From the NCBI GenBank assembly GCA_947488305.1, contig CANKZM010000005.1, forward strand, positions 186,001-250,000: a stretch of 64,000 nt of DNA, read 5' to 3'. Origin of the DNA: an uncultured Roseobacter sp. (lineage in GTDB: Bacteria; Pseudomonadota; Alphaproteobacteria; Rhodobacterales; Rhodobacteraceae). The notes under the pieces were generated by a model. The model made no database searches. It had not been told where the DNA came from and was given only the letters and a program-made list of their open reading frames with translations. The position numbers and the translations under genes were made by a program. Shown here piece by piece: positions 8,961-17,464 of this stretch. Numbering within the stretch: position 1 is the stretch's first letter; the number at the start of each line of letters is the position of its first letter.

Positions 8961-8990
8961 AAAAAAGCCGCGCATCAGCGCGGCTTTGCA
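8961..8990. terminator. Bidirectional terminator between the cupin gene and rpmG
   Basis: Perfect ten-base stem AAAGCCGCGC / GCGCGGCTTT with the loop ATCA, preceded by an A run and followed by T residues, so it can serve both convergent transcripts. Confidence 0.9.
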
Positions 8991-9008
8991 GTCAGAAAGA
9001 AGCTGATC

Positions 9009-9176
9009 TTACTTGATCTTGCCTTCTTTGTATTCGACGTGCTTGCGTGCAACCGGGTCATACTTTTTGATGACCATTTTTTCGGTCATTGTGCGCGCGT
9101 TTTTCTTTGTCACATAGAAATGGCCTGTCCCCGCCGAGGAGTTCAGACGAATCTTGATCGTGGTTGGCTTGGCCAT
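9009..9176 (-). CDS. rpmG: 50S ribosomal protein L33
   Basis: A 55-residue basic protein read from the ATG at 9176: it starts [18 protein letters not shown], continues with [12 protein letters not shown] and ends VEYKEGKIK, which matches the L33 family over its full length. This version lacks the CxxC pairs that zinc-binding L33 paralogues carry, so it is the Zn-independent (C-) form. It binds 23S rRNA near the E site of the large subunit. It is too short for a standard ORF cutoff. It ends against the bidirectional terminator shared with the cupin gene. Confidence 0.97.
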   Translation of the reverse strand: MAKPTTIKIRLNSSAGTGHFYVTKKNARTMTEKMVIKKYDPVARKHVEYKEGKIK

Positions 9177-9307
9177 GGTGTCTCTCCTGATGCGTCCCGG
9201 CTCAAACGAGGGGCCGCGTGAATTCCTGAAGCCCGGCTTTTACCGGGATCGTCGGGCGAGTCAACTCCAAAAGGCGCTGCGAAACCCGCTTTTCAGCCCC
9301 CTACACT

Positions 9308-9338
9308 GGAAAAGACCGACGCCTATATGCGCCGGTCT
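9308..9338 (-). terminator. Terminator of the amt gene
   Basis: On the minus strand AGACCGGCGC pairs with GCGTCGGTCT (one mismatch) around a six-base loop and is followed by TTTTCC; it lies about 20 bp past the amt stop codon. Confidence 0.8.
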
Positions 9339-9359
9339 ATTCTCACGGGCCAACATCCG

Positions 9360-10541
9360 TCAAGAACTGATGTCATAGGCTCGCTCGCCATGCGATGAGA
9401 GGTCAAGGCCGGTTACCTCTTCTTCCTCGCCCACCCGCAATGGAACGATCGCTTTTGCAACTAGGATGATCAGTGTTGTCGTCACAATCGTCCAGACACC
9501 GACGACGGCAAGACCACCAAGTTGCGCGGTCCAGCCTGCGTGCCCGAAGGCTGCCAGCATCAGGATGCCAAACATGCCCCCTACGCCGTGAACCGCAAAG
9601 ACGTCCAAGGTGTCGTCGATCTTTAGGCCATGTTTCACCAACCCGCACAATTCCTGACACATGACGCCCGCAACAGCGCCGATGATCACCGCCTCCAACG
9701 GACCGACGGACCCTGATGCCGGTGTGATGGAGGCCAGACCAGCAATCGTGCCCGTCACCATCCCTACGAGGGAAGCCTTGCCGTAACGGATTTTCTCCCA
9801 TGCCGCCCATGTCAGGGACGCGGTGGCGGCAGAGAGATGCGTGACTGTCAGCGCCATCGCCGCGCCGCCGTCCGCGGCAAGCTGGGACCCGCCATTGAAG
9901 CCGAACCAACCAACCCAAAGCATAGCAGCACCGATCATCACCATGCCGGGATTATGCGGTGGGACATGATTGTTCTTGCGCGGTCCAAGCATGGCCGCAA
10001 GGATCAGCGCCGCGATCCCAGCTGTCTGGTGGACAACGATACCACCCGCAAAGTCGTTTACGCCTTCCTCGAAAAGCGACCACTCGGCACCTGCAAGAAG
10101 TCCGCCACCCCATATCCAATGGGCGACCGGCGCATAACAGATCAGCATCCAGAGGGATGAAAACAGCAGCACGAAGCCATAGCTGATCCGCTCAACATAC
10201 GCCCCGACGATCAACGCGGGGGTAATGATGGCAAAGGTCATCTGGAAGGCAAAGAACAAGACCTCCGGTATCGTGCCTGAAACAGTGTCAGCGTCCACCC
10301 CGTTCAAAAACGCTTTCCCCAACCCGCCCCAATAGGCATTGCCGTCACCAAAGGCGATCGAGTAACCGGCTGCCAGCCAAAGCAGGCTCATCAGGCAGGC
10401 GATCGAAAAACACTGCATGAAAACGCTAAGGACGTTTCTTGCCCGGACCAAGCCTCCGTAAAACAGGGCAAGCCCCGGCAATGTCATAAACAGCACGAGC
10501 GCTGTTGCCACGATAATCCATGCGGTGTCAGCTCCAACCAT
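9360..10541 (-). CDS. amt: Ammonium transporter (Amt family)
   Basis: A 393-residue inner-membrane ammonium channel with about eleven helices. The pore twin histidines are present as H171 in GGIVVHQTAG and H318 in VFAVHGVGG, and the family signature around FAGGIVV is intact. There is no signal peptide: the protein starts directly with the first pore helix (TAWIIVATALVLFMTLPG), as in short Amt proteins. Unlike the usual proteobacterial arrangement, no glnK is present in the 187 bp upstream or anywhere else in the window, so regulation by a PII protein, if any, must come from a distant gene. The terminator is directly downstream. Confidence 0.95.
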   Translation of the reverse strand: MVGADTAWIIVATALVLFMTLPGLALFYGGLVRARNVLSVFMQCFSIACLMSLLWLAAGYSIAFGDGNAYWGGLGKAFLNGVDADTVSGTIPEVLFFAFQMTFAIITPALIVGAYVERISYGFVLLFSSLWMLICYAPVAHWIWGGGLLAGAEWSLFEEGVNDFAGGIVVHQTAGIAALILAAMLGPRKNNHVPPHNPGMVMIGAAMLWVGWFGFNGGSQLAADGGAAMALTVTHLSAATASLTWAAWEKIRYGKASLVGMVTGTIAGLASITPASGSVGPLEAVIIGAVAGVMCQELCGLVKHGLKIDDTLDVFAVHGVGGMFGILMLAAFGHAGWTAQLGGLAVVGVWTIVTTTLIILVAKAIVPLRVGEEEEVTGLDLSSHGERAYDISS

Positions 10542-10639
10542 GGTATTTCCCCATCCTTCTGGTCGTCAGTTTCGGGTGGGGTGGAACAATGAGGTGCTGA
10601 AATAAACAGCAAACCAATCTGGATGCGCACATTATTACA

Positions 10640-10678
10640 GCAATTTTCAGAGTGCTTACAAATTGCCCGGCTACGGGC
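10640..10678. promoter_or_regulatory. Inverted repeats between amt and rnpB
   Basis: Two small dyads lie here. GCAATTT at 10640-10646 is mirrored by AAATTGC at 10660-10666 (13 bp spacer) and could be an operator for amt. GCCCG/CGGGC at 10665-10678 forms a five-pair hairpin on the minus strand about 50 bp past the rnpB 3' end and may act as a weak rnpB terminator. Both assignments are inference from symmetry only. Confidence 0.35.
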
Positions 10679-10728
10679 GTCTTTGCCTATTTATTATGCG
10701 GTATTTGAACGACTGAGGACCCAAAAGT

Positions 10729-11128
10729 GCGCGGAGAGGCTATAAGCCGGATTCTGTTCCCCGAGTTGCCCCGGTTCGATGACCATTCCTCTTGCCATCC
10801 GGTTGCCCGAACAGCTCTAGCTGCCAACCCGGATCTGCTGGGGCAAAAGCAACCCCGTCTTGCGACGCGCGATCCCTATTTGGCATTGCTCCCGGTGGGG
10901 CTTGCCATGCCGCCCCTGTTGCCAGCGGCGCGGTGGGCTCTTACCCCACCTTTTCACCCTTGCCGCACGAATGCGGCGGTTTGTTTTCTGTGGCGCTTTC
11001 CGTCGGGTTCCCGGCAGGTTCCCCTGCCGATCCCCGCCCGGGCGTTACCCGGCACCGTCGCTTTTTGGAGTCCGGACTTTCCTCTGCTGATGGAAACCCA
11101 TCACAGCGGCCATCCGCCTCTCCGCGCG
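10729..11128 (-). ncRNA. rnpB: RNase P RNA, bacterial type A
   Basis: Catalytic RNA subunit of RNase P, which removes the 5' leader of pre-tRNAs. The minus strand shows the diagnostic P4/CR-I block GAGGAAAGTCCGGACTCC near the 5' end, the ACAGAAAAC core segment, a GGTAAGAGCCCACCG region and the 3' block ending in ACAGAATCCGGCTTATAG. The first bases (GCGCGGAGAGGC) pair with the last (GCCTCTCCGCGC), forming helix P1 and fixing both ends at about 400 nt. A TTGACG hexamer at 11162-11157 sits about 30 bp upstream of the 5' end and is a plausible -35 element. ORFs across this interval are artefacts. Confidence 0.95.
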
Positions 11129-11182
11129 AGACTGCTTTGCGCGCAAAATCCATCTGCGTCAAGCGCAGCAACCACTGGCAGG

Positions 11183-11815
11183 TTAGATGCGGTGAAAAAG
11201 CTCGCTGTCCGCATCGACCAACGGCCCGTCACGCCAAGGGGCAAAACGCAGGCGCACGGCGGACAAGAGTGTCTGTGTATCGACTTCTGCAGTAAAGCCC
11301 GCAGACCGCGCGGTGGTGACGAAATCCCCTGCGGATGGTGGTACCTGCGTCGGCCCCGCGAGCCCCTGGCGAGCCAAACGCGTCCAATCGAACCTCCCCC
11401 CGGGGTCGCATTTGCGGCCGGGCGCCATGTCCGAATGACCAATCACATCCTCTGGCGCTATCTGCCAACGCGCGCAAATCTCTGCCAACAATGTTTCAAG
11501 CGAGGCCATCTGCGGTTCAGAAAACGGGCAATTGCCGGGATTGTCGAGCTCAATCCCAATCGAACGGGAGTTGATGTCATCCTGACCGCGCCATTCGCCC
11601 GCGCCTGCATGCCAGGCCCGGGCGATCTCCTCGACCATGCGGGTCACCATGCCATCGCGTGCGATCAGGTAGTGGGCTGACACCTCTGCATCAGGGTCGC
11701 ACAAGCGGGAAAGCGCTGCGTCCGCGCTTTCCATTGCGGTGTAATGGATAACAACGATCGTTGGTTTCAGACCATTGCGGCGCGGACCAAAATTCGGGGA
11801 AGGATGCAGGCGCAA
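11183..11815 (-). CDS. N-acetylmuramoyl-L-alanine amidase (AmpD-like)
   Basis: A 210-residue zinc amidase of the Amidase_2 family, which cleaves the bond between N-acetylmuramic acid and the stem peptide. Zinc ligands are visible: H24 in VVIHYTAM, then WHAGAGEWRG with a second conserved histidine region, and HSDMAPGRKCDPG with the last histidine and the catalytic/zinc aspartate. NSRSIGIELDNPG is the usual mid-domain signature. There is no clear signal peptide, so a cytosolic AmpD-type role in anhydro-muropeptide recycling is likelier than a secreted autolysin. It is the last gene of the gatC-gatA-lipoprotein cluster, 3 bp after the lipoprotein gene. Confidence 0.9.
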   Translation of the reverse strand: MRLHPSPNFGPRRNGLKPTIVVIHYTAMESADAALSRLCDPDAEVSAHYLIARDGMVTRMVEEIARAWHAGAGEWRGQDDINSRSIGIELDNPGNCPFSEPQMASLETLLAEICARWQIAPEDVIGHSDMAPGRKCDPGGRFDWTRLARQGLAGPTQVPPSAGDFVTTARSAGFTAEVDTQTLLSAVRLRFAPWRDGPLVDADSELFHRI

Positions 11816-11818
11816 GGA

Positions 11819-12559
11819 TCAGCCTTGGGAGGCCTTGCGGAAGGGGGACGGATCCCAGCCACAAGCGTAACCATCCCCATCCGGATCAAGACCGCGCCCA
11901 TCGCGTTTTGGCCCACCGCGTTGAAGGAAATCGATCTGCGCAAGGTCTGGAGAGGCGTAATCCCGGCAGTTGCGTTCCGCACGCGCAGCGCCATTCAGCC
12001 CCGCCCGCGCATAGACGCGCGTCCCAACCGGATGGTTGGTTGATAGCGCAAAGGCCACTATATTGGGCTGGCTGCTACCGCTGCGCTCTGGCAAAGCCTG
12101 TGGTTCCACAACCGTATATTGGGCGCGGTTTTGTTCCCTTCGCGCGGCATCGCCTTCGATCGAGCGCTGGCCAGATACCGCGTCAAAGTTGTTCTCGTTG
12201 GAAATGCCCAAACTGTTTGTCACCGCTCCCGCCTGTGGCGCAGCTTGTCCGCCGGACTGTGCGGGACGGGTTTCTGCGAGGATACGGGTCGTCTCGGCTG
12301 CTGTGGCTTCGGCTGACCCTGGCAGAGGCGAAACACCCGTGACTGGCTGTGGCGCGCCGGTGCCCCCTTCCGGAGGCAGGACCGTAAGCGGCACATTGGG
12401 GTCAGACCCTCGCAACGCTGCATCTCGCGCCTGCACAGCCTGCACAGAGTCAAACCCAACGCCACGCGCACTGTCGGGGACCTGAGGCGCACACGCGCCA
12501 AGCGCCACAATCGGCACGATCAGAATAGAAAAGCGCTTGCGTATCACGTGTCTGCCCAT
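11819..12559 (-). CDS. Lipoprotein with C-terminal Excalibur-like calcium-binding motif
   Basis: A 246-residue predicted lipoprotein. The signal peptide (residues 1-22) ends in a lipobox ALGAC with C23 as the acylation site. A long low-complexity linker rich in P, G, A, Q and S follows. The C-terminal part contains AERNCRDYASPDLAQIDFL and then DPDGDGYACGWDP, an Excalibur-type Asp-rich loop (DxDxDGxxC) with its paired cysteine. It therefore sits in the envelope, possibly binding Ca2+. It follows gatA by 24 bp and precedes the AmpD-like amidase by 3 bp, suggesting an envelope or peptidoglycan-linked role. The molecular function is unknown. Confidence 0.78.
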   Translation of the reverse strand: MGRHVIRKRFSILIVPIVALGACAPQVPDSARGVGFDSVQAVQARDAALRGSDPNVPLTVLPPEGGTGAPQPVTGVSPLPGSAEATAAETTRILAETRPAQSGGQAAPQAGAVTNSLGISNENNFDAVSGQRSIEGDAARREQNRAQYTVVEPQALPERSGSSQPNIVAFALSTNHPVGTRVYARAGLNGAARAERNCRDYASPDLAQIDFLQRGGPKRDGRGLDPDGDGYACGWDPSPFRKASQG

Positions 12560-12583
12560 ATCGTCACCCCAGTCGCGAAAAGG

Positions 12584-14071
12584 CTACCACCATTTGGACG
12601 GTTTGGCCACAAACCCCGCCGCCTGTTCCAGCGCGTAAGCCGTATTCAGCAGATCGGCTTCTTCCCAAGGTTTGCCAATCAGCTGAAGGCCAAGGGGAAG
12701 CCCTTGCACATCCAATCCTGCTGGGACGGCCACTCCCGGCAGACCTGCCAGATTGACCGTTACTGTGAAAACGTCATTGAGATACATGGCCACCGGATCC
12801 GCGTCGGTCATCTCTCCCAGACCAAAAGCCGCCGACGGTGTGGCGGGCGTCAGGATCGCATCGACACCTTGTGCAAAAACCGTCTCGAAATCGCGTTTGA
12901 TCAACGTGCGCACTTTGCGCGCGCGGTTGTAATAGGCGTCATAGAAACCGGCGGAAAGAACGTAGGTACCAATCATCACCCGGCGCTGCACCTCTGGACC
13001 AAACCCTTCAGCACGTGTCTTTTCGTACATCTCGGTGATGCCATCGCCTTGTTGGAGCGTCGCACGATGTCCGTAACGAACCCCGTCATACCGCGCGAGA
13101 TTGGACGATGCCTCTGCCGGAGCAATCACGTAGTATGCGGGCAGAGCGTATTTGGTATGCGGCAGGGAAATGTCGATGATTTCGGCTCCCGCGGCCTTCA
13201 TCATCGCGATGCCTTCCTGCCAAAGCGTCTCGATCTCATCCGGCATGCCATCCATGCGGTATTCCTTCGGGATACCGATTTTCTTGCCTCGAATGTCGCC
13301 TGTCAGTGCTGCTTCGAAATCCGGCACCGGCAGATCAGCGGACGTGCTGTCCTTGGGATCATGTCCACACATCGCTTCGAGCATGATCGCCGCATCGCGC
13401 ACGGATTTGGTCATCGGGCCCGCTTGATCGAGGGAGGACGCAAAAGCGACGATACCCCAACGCGAGCAACGGCCGTATGTTGGTTTGATCCCCACGGTCC
13501 CGGTGAAAGCCGCTGGTTGCCGGATCGAGCCGCCTGTATCGGTGCCTGTTGCCGCAAGGCAGAGATCCGCCGCAACAGCGGCTGCCGACCCGCCCGACGA
13601 CCCGCCGGGTGTCAGTGCCGCATCGTCGTTTCCACGGCGCCACGGATTGACCGCGTTGCCATAGACCGACGTCTCATTGGAGGACCCCATGGCAAATTCG
13701 TCCATGTTCAGCTTTCCAAGCATGACCGCGCCCGCGTCCGCGAGGTTCTGGCTCACGGTGGACTCATATTCCGGCAGGAACCCTTCCAGAATACGCGACC
13801 CGGCTTGGGAGGCTACACCTTTGGTGCAGAAAAGATCTTTGATGCCCACAGGCAAGCCACACATGGCCGGCGCATCGCCACTCGCCAGCCGCGCATCTGC
13901 CGCAGCGGCGCGATCCATCGCGAGATCCGGAGTCTTATGCACAAAAGCGTTCAGCGCCCCTGCGGCGTCGATCGCCGTCAGACAGGCTTCGGTCAGTTCC
14001 TTGGAGGTTGTTTCACCTGCGCGCAACGCATCGCGCGCCTCGGCCAATCCCAGCTCGTTCAACTTGCTCAT
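12584..14071 (-). CDS. gatA: Asp-tRNA(Asn)/Glu-tRNA(Gln) amidotransferase subunit A
   Basis: A 495-residue amidase-signature subunit of GatCAB, which converts mischarged Glu-tRNA(Gln) and/or Asp-tRNA(Asn) to the amide form; GatA hydrolyses glutamine and supplies ammonia. The catalytic Ser-cisSer-Lys triad is present: Lys in [11 protein letters not shown] (about 78), the GGSSGGS loop (about 156-162) and the serine of [13 protein letters not shown] (about 182). The start is ATG at 14071; an adjacent GTG at 14074 overlaps the gatC stop and is also possible. It is translationally coupled to gatC. gatB is not in the window, so the operon is split, which is common in this group. Confidence 0.96.
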   Translation of the reverse strand: MSKLNELGLAEARDALRAGETTSKELTEACLTAIDAAGALNAFVHKTPDLAMDRAAAADARLASGDAPAMCGLPVGIKDLFCTKGVASQAGSRILEGFLPEYESTVSQNLADAGAVMLGKLNMDEFAMGSSNETSVYGNAVNPWRRGNDDAALTPGGSSGGSAAAVAADLCLAATGTDTGGSIRQPAAFTGTVGIKPTYGRCSRWGIVAFASSLDQAGPMTKSVRDAAIMLEAMCGHDPKDSTSADLPVPDFEAALTGDIRGKKIGIPKEYRMDGMPDEIETLWQEGIAMMKAAGAEIIDISLPHTKYALPAYYVIAPAEASSNLARYDGVRYGHRATLQQGDGITEMYEKTRAEGFGPEVQRRVMIGTYVLSAGFYDAYYNRARKVRTLIKRDFETVFAQGVDAILTPATPSAAFGLGEMTDADPVAMYLNDVFTVTVNLAGLPGVAVPAGLDVQGLPLGLQLIGKPWEEADLLNTAYALEQAAGFVAKPSKWW

Positions 14072-14358
14072 CACTCAACCACCTTTGGCACGGCAAAAAA
14101 CCCTTCGCGGGCATCTGGCGCATTGGACAAGATCTTGGCCTGCTGGTCCCCGTCTGTCACCTCGTCAACCCGGCGCTTCAGGACCTGCGGGGTCACGGAG
14201 GTCATCGGTTCGACCCCCTCGATATCCACTTCATTTAGCTGTTCGATGAACCCCAGGATCGTATTGAACTCTCCCGCCAGCGCGGGCAGCGCGTCGGGTT
14301 CCACTTTGATCCGGGCGAGTTTGGCCACACGGGCCGCCGTGCTCTCATCAATCGACAT
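14071..14358 (-). CDS. gatC: Asp-tRNA(Asn)/Glu-tRNA(Gln) amidotransferase subunit C
   Basis: A 95-residue GatC subunit, which stabilises GatA and belts GatA to GatB. It has the family pattern: N-terminal VAKLARIKV helix, [21 protein letters not shown] in the centre and the C-terminal [14 protein letters not shown]. The ATG at 14358 has AAGGATT 4-10 bases upstream and is preferred to a TTG two codons before. The stop overlaps the start of gatA. Confidence 0.95.
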   Translation of the reverse strand: MSIDESTAARVAKLARIKVEPDALPALAGEFNTILGFIEQLNEVDIEGVEPMTSVTPQVLKRRVDEVTDGDQQAKILSNAPDAREGFFAVPKVVE

Positions 14359-14386
14359 GTTCAATCCTTATCTGCATGCGCGCCGT

Positions 14387-15043
14387 TTACCCCGCAACAG
14401 CAGGCTTGCCAAGCCTCAGCCGGCGGTAAACCTCGATCATCCAACCCAACATAACTGCGTTAAGCAGATGCCACATGAAATGGGTGCCTGCCGGGAAGTT
14501 ATTACACAGCGGCAGGTCCAAGGTCCGGAAGGTGAGCGACACTACAAGGATCGCAGCCCCAATCGCCAGACCACGCGCGAAATCCGGCAGTATTGAGCGC
14601 AAGAACGCGGCATAAAGAAAGATCAAAAGTGCGACGGGCGCATATCCGGCTGTGGCTCCGAGACCGGGCACAAGCGAAAACGCCGGCGCCATCATACCGG
14701 CATAGGGAAAAAACAGAGCGGTCAACCCAAGCGCGGGCAAAACGCCCAGATCAAAGGCCTCCCGGTTTACGGCGAAAAGGTAGATCAGGATGAAAAGTGC
14801 GATTGGCACAACGTCCGCGAGACCCGCCCAGGACTGCGCATGGGTGTGAAAGAGGAAACTGCCAATGCCGATGGCGGCCAGGATCAGGCAAAGCGCCCGG
14901 GCCATCGTGATGCCTTGGGTGCGCCGCCACATCACGAAAGCTGCAACCAGGAATGCGGCATTGGTCACGGCGTTGATGGGCTCGGCCCAATACTCTGGCC
15001 CCATCCTTTCGCAATAGTTGTCAACCGCACGTGTCCAGTCCAA
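14387..15043 (-). CDS. Ceramidase-domain (CREST superfamily) membrane protein
   Basis: A protein of about 218 residues with seven hydrophobic helices and the alkaline-ceramidase pattern: a DNYCER...YWAEPINA N-terminus with D, E and N, SFLFHTHAQ in an early helix and GTHFMWHLLNA near the end, supplying the three histidines expected to hold the catalytic zinc. I chose the TTG at 15043 because GGAAGGAAG lies just upstream and relatives begin with the DWTRAVD segment; an in-frame TTG at 15064 is the alternative. The substrate is unproven: CREST proteins include ceramidases, adiponectin-type receptors and lipid-modifying enzymes. It is placed 28 bp upstream of gatC on the same strand. Confidence 0.8.
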   Translation of the reverse strand: MDWTRAVDNYCERMGPEYWAEPINAVTNAAFLVAAFVMWRRTQGITMARALCLILAAIGIGSFLFHTHAQSWAGLADVVPIALFILIYLFAVNREAFDLGVLPALGLTALFFPYAGMMAPAFSLVPGLGATAGYAPVALLIFLYAAFLRSILPDFARGLAIGAAILVVSLTFRTLDLPLCNNFPAGTHFMWHLLNAVMLGWMIEVYRRLRLGKPAVAG

Positions 15044-15141
15044 AACGTCTTCCTTCCCTGTCAAAAAATATCGTGCTGTGAGGTTTCCCCCATCGATCCT
15101 TGGGGCTTAAGGTCGAGATATCGCACAAAGGGAGAGGTTCA

Positions 15142-15831
15142 ATGAAAATCATCTGGCTGGGTCACGGCAGTTTCCGCATCGAAATCGAAGATCAGGTTCT
15201 GCTCATTGACCCCTGGCTAACCGGCAATCCGATGCTGGCCGAAGATCAGCACAGCAAAGCCACCCAGGGTGCAACCCATATCCTGATAACCCATGGCCAT
15301 TTCGATCACACCGCAGACCTTGTTGCTCTGGCAAAGTCGCTGAACGTACCCGCAGTCGGGATCTACGATTTCATGAGTCATTTTGAGGAAAAAGACGGCC
15401 TGAGCGTGGTTGGGTTTAACATGGGTGGCACTGTGGCCTTGGGCCGGGTCGCGGTCTCAATGGTGCCCGCCATGCATTCCACATCCTATGCGGGCGATCC
15501 GGCGGCTCCCACGGGGCGCGAAGCAGGTTTCATCATCAAGGGCGAGGGCCACACGATCTACCTGTCAGGCGATACGGGCATCATGGCAGATATGGAATGG
15601 ATCGGGGACTACTACAAACCTGATATCGGCATTCTGAGCGCTGGCGGTCATTTCACGATGGACATGAAAGGGGCAGCTTACGCGGCGCGAAAGTATTTCG
15701 ACTTCAAGACGGTCATCCCTTGTCATTACAAGACCTTCGATCTTCTGGAGCAATCCGCGAAAGACCTGATCGAAGGGCTGCCTGGTGTCTCCGTCATTGA
15801 ACCCGAGGTCCTAAAGCCGATCAGTATTTGA
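15142..15831 (+). CDS. UPF0173-family metal-dependent hydrolase (beta-lactamase fold)
   Basis: A 229-residue MBL-fold protein. The metal motif HGHFDHTAD is near residue 50, with an N-terminal WLGHGSFRIE strand, a DTGIMADM segment and a C-terminal IPCHYKTFDLL histidine. It matches the UPF0173/YtkL group, for which no physiological substrate is settled. Start at the ATG after GGGAGAGG; an upstream in-frame ATG 14 codons earlier lacks a ribosome site. It is convergent with tadA, with a 14 bp gap. Confidence 0.88.
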   Translation: MKIIWLGHGSFRIEIEDQVLLIDPWLTGNPMLAEDQHSKATQGATHILITHGHFDHTADLVALAKSLNVPAVGIYDFMSHFEEKDGLSVVGFNMGGTVALGRVAVSMVPAMHSTSYAGDPAAPTGREAGFIIKGEGHTIYLSGDTGIMADMEWIGDYYKPDIGILSAGGHFTMDMKGAAYAARKYFDFKTVIPCHYKTFDLLEQSAKDLIEGLPGVSVIEPEVLKPISI

Positions 15832-15845
15832 GGTCGAAGAACCTC

Positions 15846-16295
15846 TTATCTGCGTGCGGTAAAAAATCCCCGCAACATCGCTTCGGCTTCCTCGGCGGCG
15901 ATACCGTCAAAAACCTCCGGCACATGATGGCACTGCGGATGGGAAAAGACGCGCGCGCCGTGGGCGACACCGCCGGACTTCGGATCGCTTGCAGCATAAT
16001 ACAGTCGCGCAATACGCGCGGCTGAGATCGCGGCGGCACACATCGCGCAAGGCTCCAAGGTCACATAAAGCGCGTGGTCTGGCAGGCGTTCGGACCCGGC
16101 CGCCGAACAGGCTTCGCGTATGGCAAGGATCTCCGCGTGCGCCGTTGGGTCGTTGTCAGTGCGTGTTCGATTGCCCGCTGATGCGAGAACAGCGCCATTT
16201 GGGTCCACGATCACGGCCCCAACTGGCACCTCACCGCGTTTGGCAGCAGCGCGGGCTTCGGAGAGAGCCTGTTCCATGTGGGTGTTGAACTGCAT
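15846..16295 (-). CDS. tadA: tRNA-specific adenosine deaminase
   Basis: A 149-residue zinc deaminase making inosine at the wobble position (A34) of tRNA-Arg(ACG). The catalytic motif HAE is at residues 53-55 in DPTAHAEILAIR, and the zinc cysteines are at PCAMC, 82-86. GEVPVGAVIVD near the N-terminus is the family signature. The start is the ATG at 16295; the frame stays open nearly 100 codons upstream but that part overlaps the divergent pseudouridine synthase gene and has no family resemblance. A guanine deaminase of the CDA fold would lack this spacing, so tadA is favoured. Confidence 0.92.
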   Translation of the reverse strand: MQFNTHMEQALSEARAAAKRGEVPVGAVIVDPNGAVLASAGNRTRTDNDPTAHAEILAIREACSAAGSERLPDHALYVTLEPCAMCAAAISAARIARLYYAASDPKSGGVAHGARVFSHPQCHHVPEVFDGIAAEEAEAMLRGFFTARR

Positions 16296-16358
16296 GATGC
16301 GCAGTTGGACGCAAACTCTCGGGTTTCGCAAGCCCCGCAAACAGGCTATCCCCGCCCC

Positions 16359-17192
16359 ATGTCCAAAACAGCCCCCCCCACCGGCGACCGGATCGCCAAA
16401 ATGCTCAGCCGTGCCGGTGTCGCAAGCCGACGCGAGGCCGAACGCATGATTGAAGCGGGACGTGTCGCCGTGAACGGGAAAACGATTGAGAGCCCGGCGC
16501 TGAATGTCACGTCTTCGGATAAGATAAGTGTAGATGGCAAGGAAATCACGGCACCTGAGCCGCCGCGTCTTTGGCTTTATCACAAGCCTGCCGGTTTGGT
16601 GACAACCGACCGGGATGAGAAAGGGCGCGATACGATCTACGACAAGCTTCCAGATGACATGCCCCGGGTCATGAGTGTCGGACGCCTCGATATCAACTCA
16701 GAAGGGTTGCTGTTGCTGACCAATGACGGCGGGATCAAACGTAAACTGGAGTTACCCTCTACCGGATGGTTGCGGCGCTACCGGGTCCGCATCAACGGAC
16801 GCCCCACCGACGAGATGCTTGAGCCCTTGCGCAAAGGGATCACGGCGGATGGAGAGCGTTTTCAGCCGATGCAGGTCTCGCTGGACCGGCAACAAGGCGC
16901 AAATGCCTGGCTGACAGTGGGCTTGCGCGAAGGCAAGAACCGCGAAATCCGCCGCGCTTTGGCCGAGATTAACCTGACGGTGAACCGCCTGATCCGCATC
17001 AGCTACGGCCCGTTTCAATTGGGGGAGCTCAAGCAAGGCGCCGTGGAGGAAGTCCGCCGTCGAATTCTGCGGGATCAGCTTGGGCTGGATAACGATGTTG
17101 ACGCGGCCTCCAAGCCCACCGGAACAGCCGTGAAAAAACGGCCCTCAGCGGTGAAGCGCAAACGATCCGCACCAGCCGCCCGTCGAAGATGA
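16359..17192 (+). CDS. rluB: RluB-type 23S rRNA pseudouridine synthase
   Basis: A 277-residue enzyme with an N-terminal S4 RNA-binding domain (residues about 10-60, MLSRAGVASRREAERMI) and an RsuA/RluB/E/F catalytic domain. The catalytic aspartate is D111 in VGRLDINSEGLLLLTND; KPAGLVTT and REGKNREIRRAL are the other conserved blocks. The C-terminus carries a Lys/Arg-rich tail of about 30 residues that probably binds rRNA. It most likely makes Psi2605 in 23S rRNA; RluE/RluF-like specificity is less likely given the S4 domain and length. It is divergent from tadA with a short shared promoter region and no clear Shine-Dalgarno. Confidence 0.88.
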   Translation: MSKTAPPTGDRIAKMLSRAGVASRREAERMIEAGRVAVNGKTIESPALNVTSSDKISVDGKEITAPEPPRLWLYHKPAGLVTTDRDEKGRDTIYDKLPDDMPRVMSVGRLDINSEGLLLLTNDGGIKRKLELPSTGWLRRYRVRINGRPTDEMLEPLRKGITADGERFQPMQVSLDRQQGANAWLTVGLREGKNREIRRALAEINLTVNRLIRISYGPFQLGELKQGAVEEVRRRILRDQLGLDNDVDAASKPTGTAVKKRPSAVKRKRSAPAARRR

Positions 17193-17373
17193 TAAAACCA
17201 GACAGATTTTCCCCCTGATGCCTGCCTCCCATTTCCAGTCTGAAATGCCTAAATACATGAGCAATTGAGCTTTCAGAGGCGTCCATCCCGGCGACCGGCA
17301 CGGCGTAACACGCCTCTGGCGCGTCAGGCGGCTAGCGCCTATATTTAAATTCGAAACTGACCAGGGGCATGGC

Positions 17374-17463
17374 ATGACGCCAACACCATTTCAAAAAATC
17401 GCTTACCTGGCATTGTTGCTGCTGATGCTTGGTGTGGCAGCGGGCCTGACGGGGGGCATGTAG
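17374..17463 (+). CDS. Small hydrophobic ORF (29 codons) at the head of the XpaC-TelA operon
   Basis: Translation gives MTPTPFQKIAYLALLLLMLG and nine further residues ending in GM, a single hydrophobic helix with a short polar N-terminus. Its TAG ends one base before the TTG of the XpaC-like gene, so the spacing suggests translational coupling. The length and composition fit a small membrane protein. No family is recognised. Conservation ahead of XpaC genes in relatives would show that it is real; a chance ORF remains possible. Confidence 0.5.
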   Translation: MTPTPFQKIAYLALLLLMLGVAAGLTGGM

Positions 17464-17464
17464 G

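Noticed and set aside
10727-11680. 317-codon plus-strand frame and overlapping frames
   Set aside because: Covers the RNase P RNA and antisense AmpD-like gene; composition and motif content are those of rnpB, not a protein.
12548-14596. 682-codon plus-strand frame
   Set aside because: Shadow of gatA and gatC on the minus strand; no known domain in translation.
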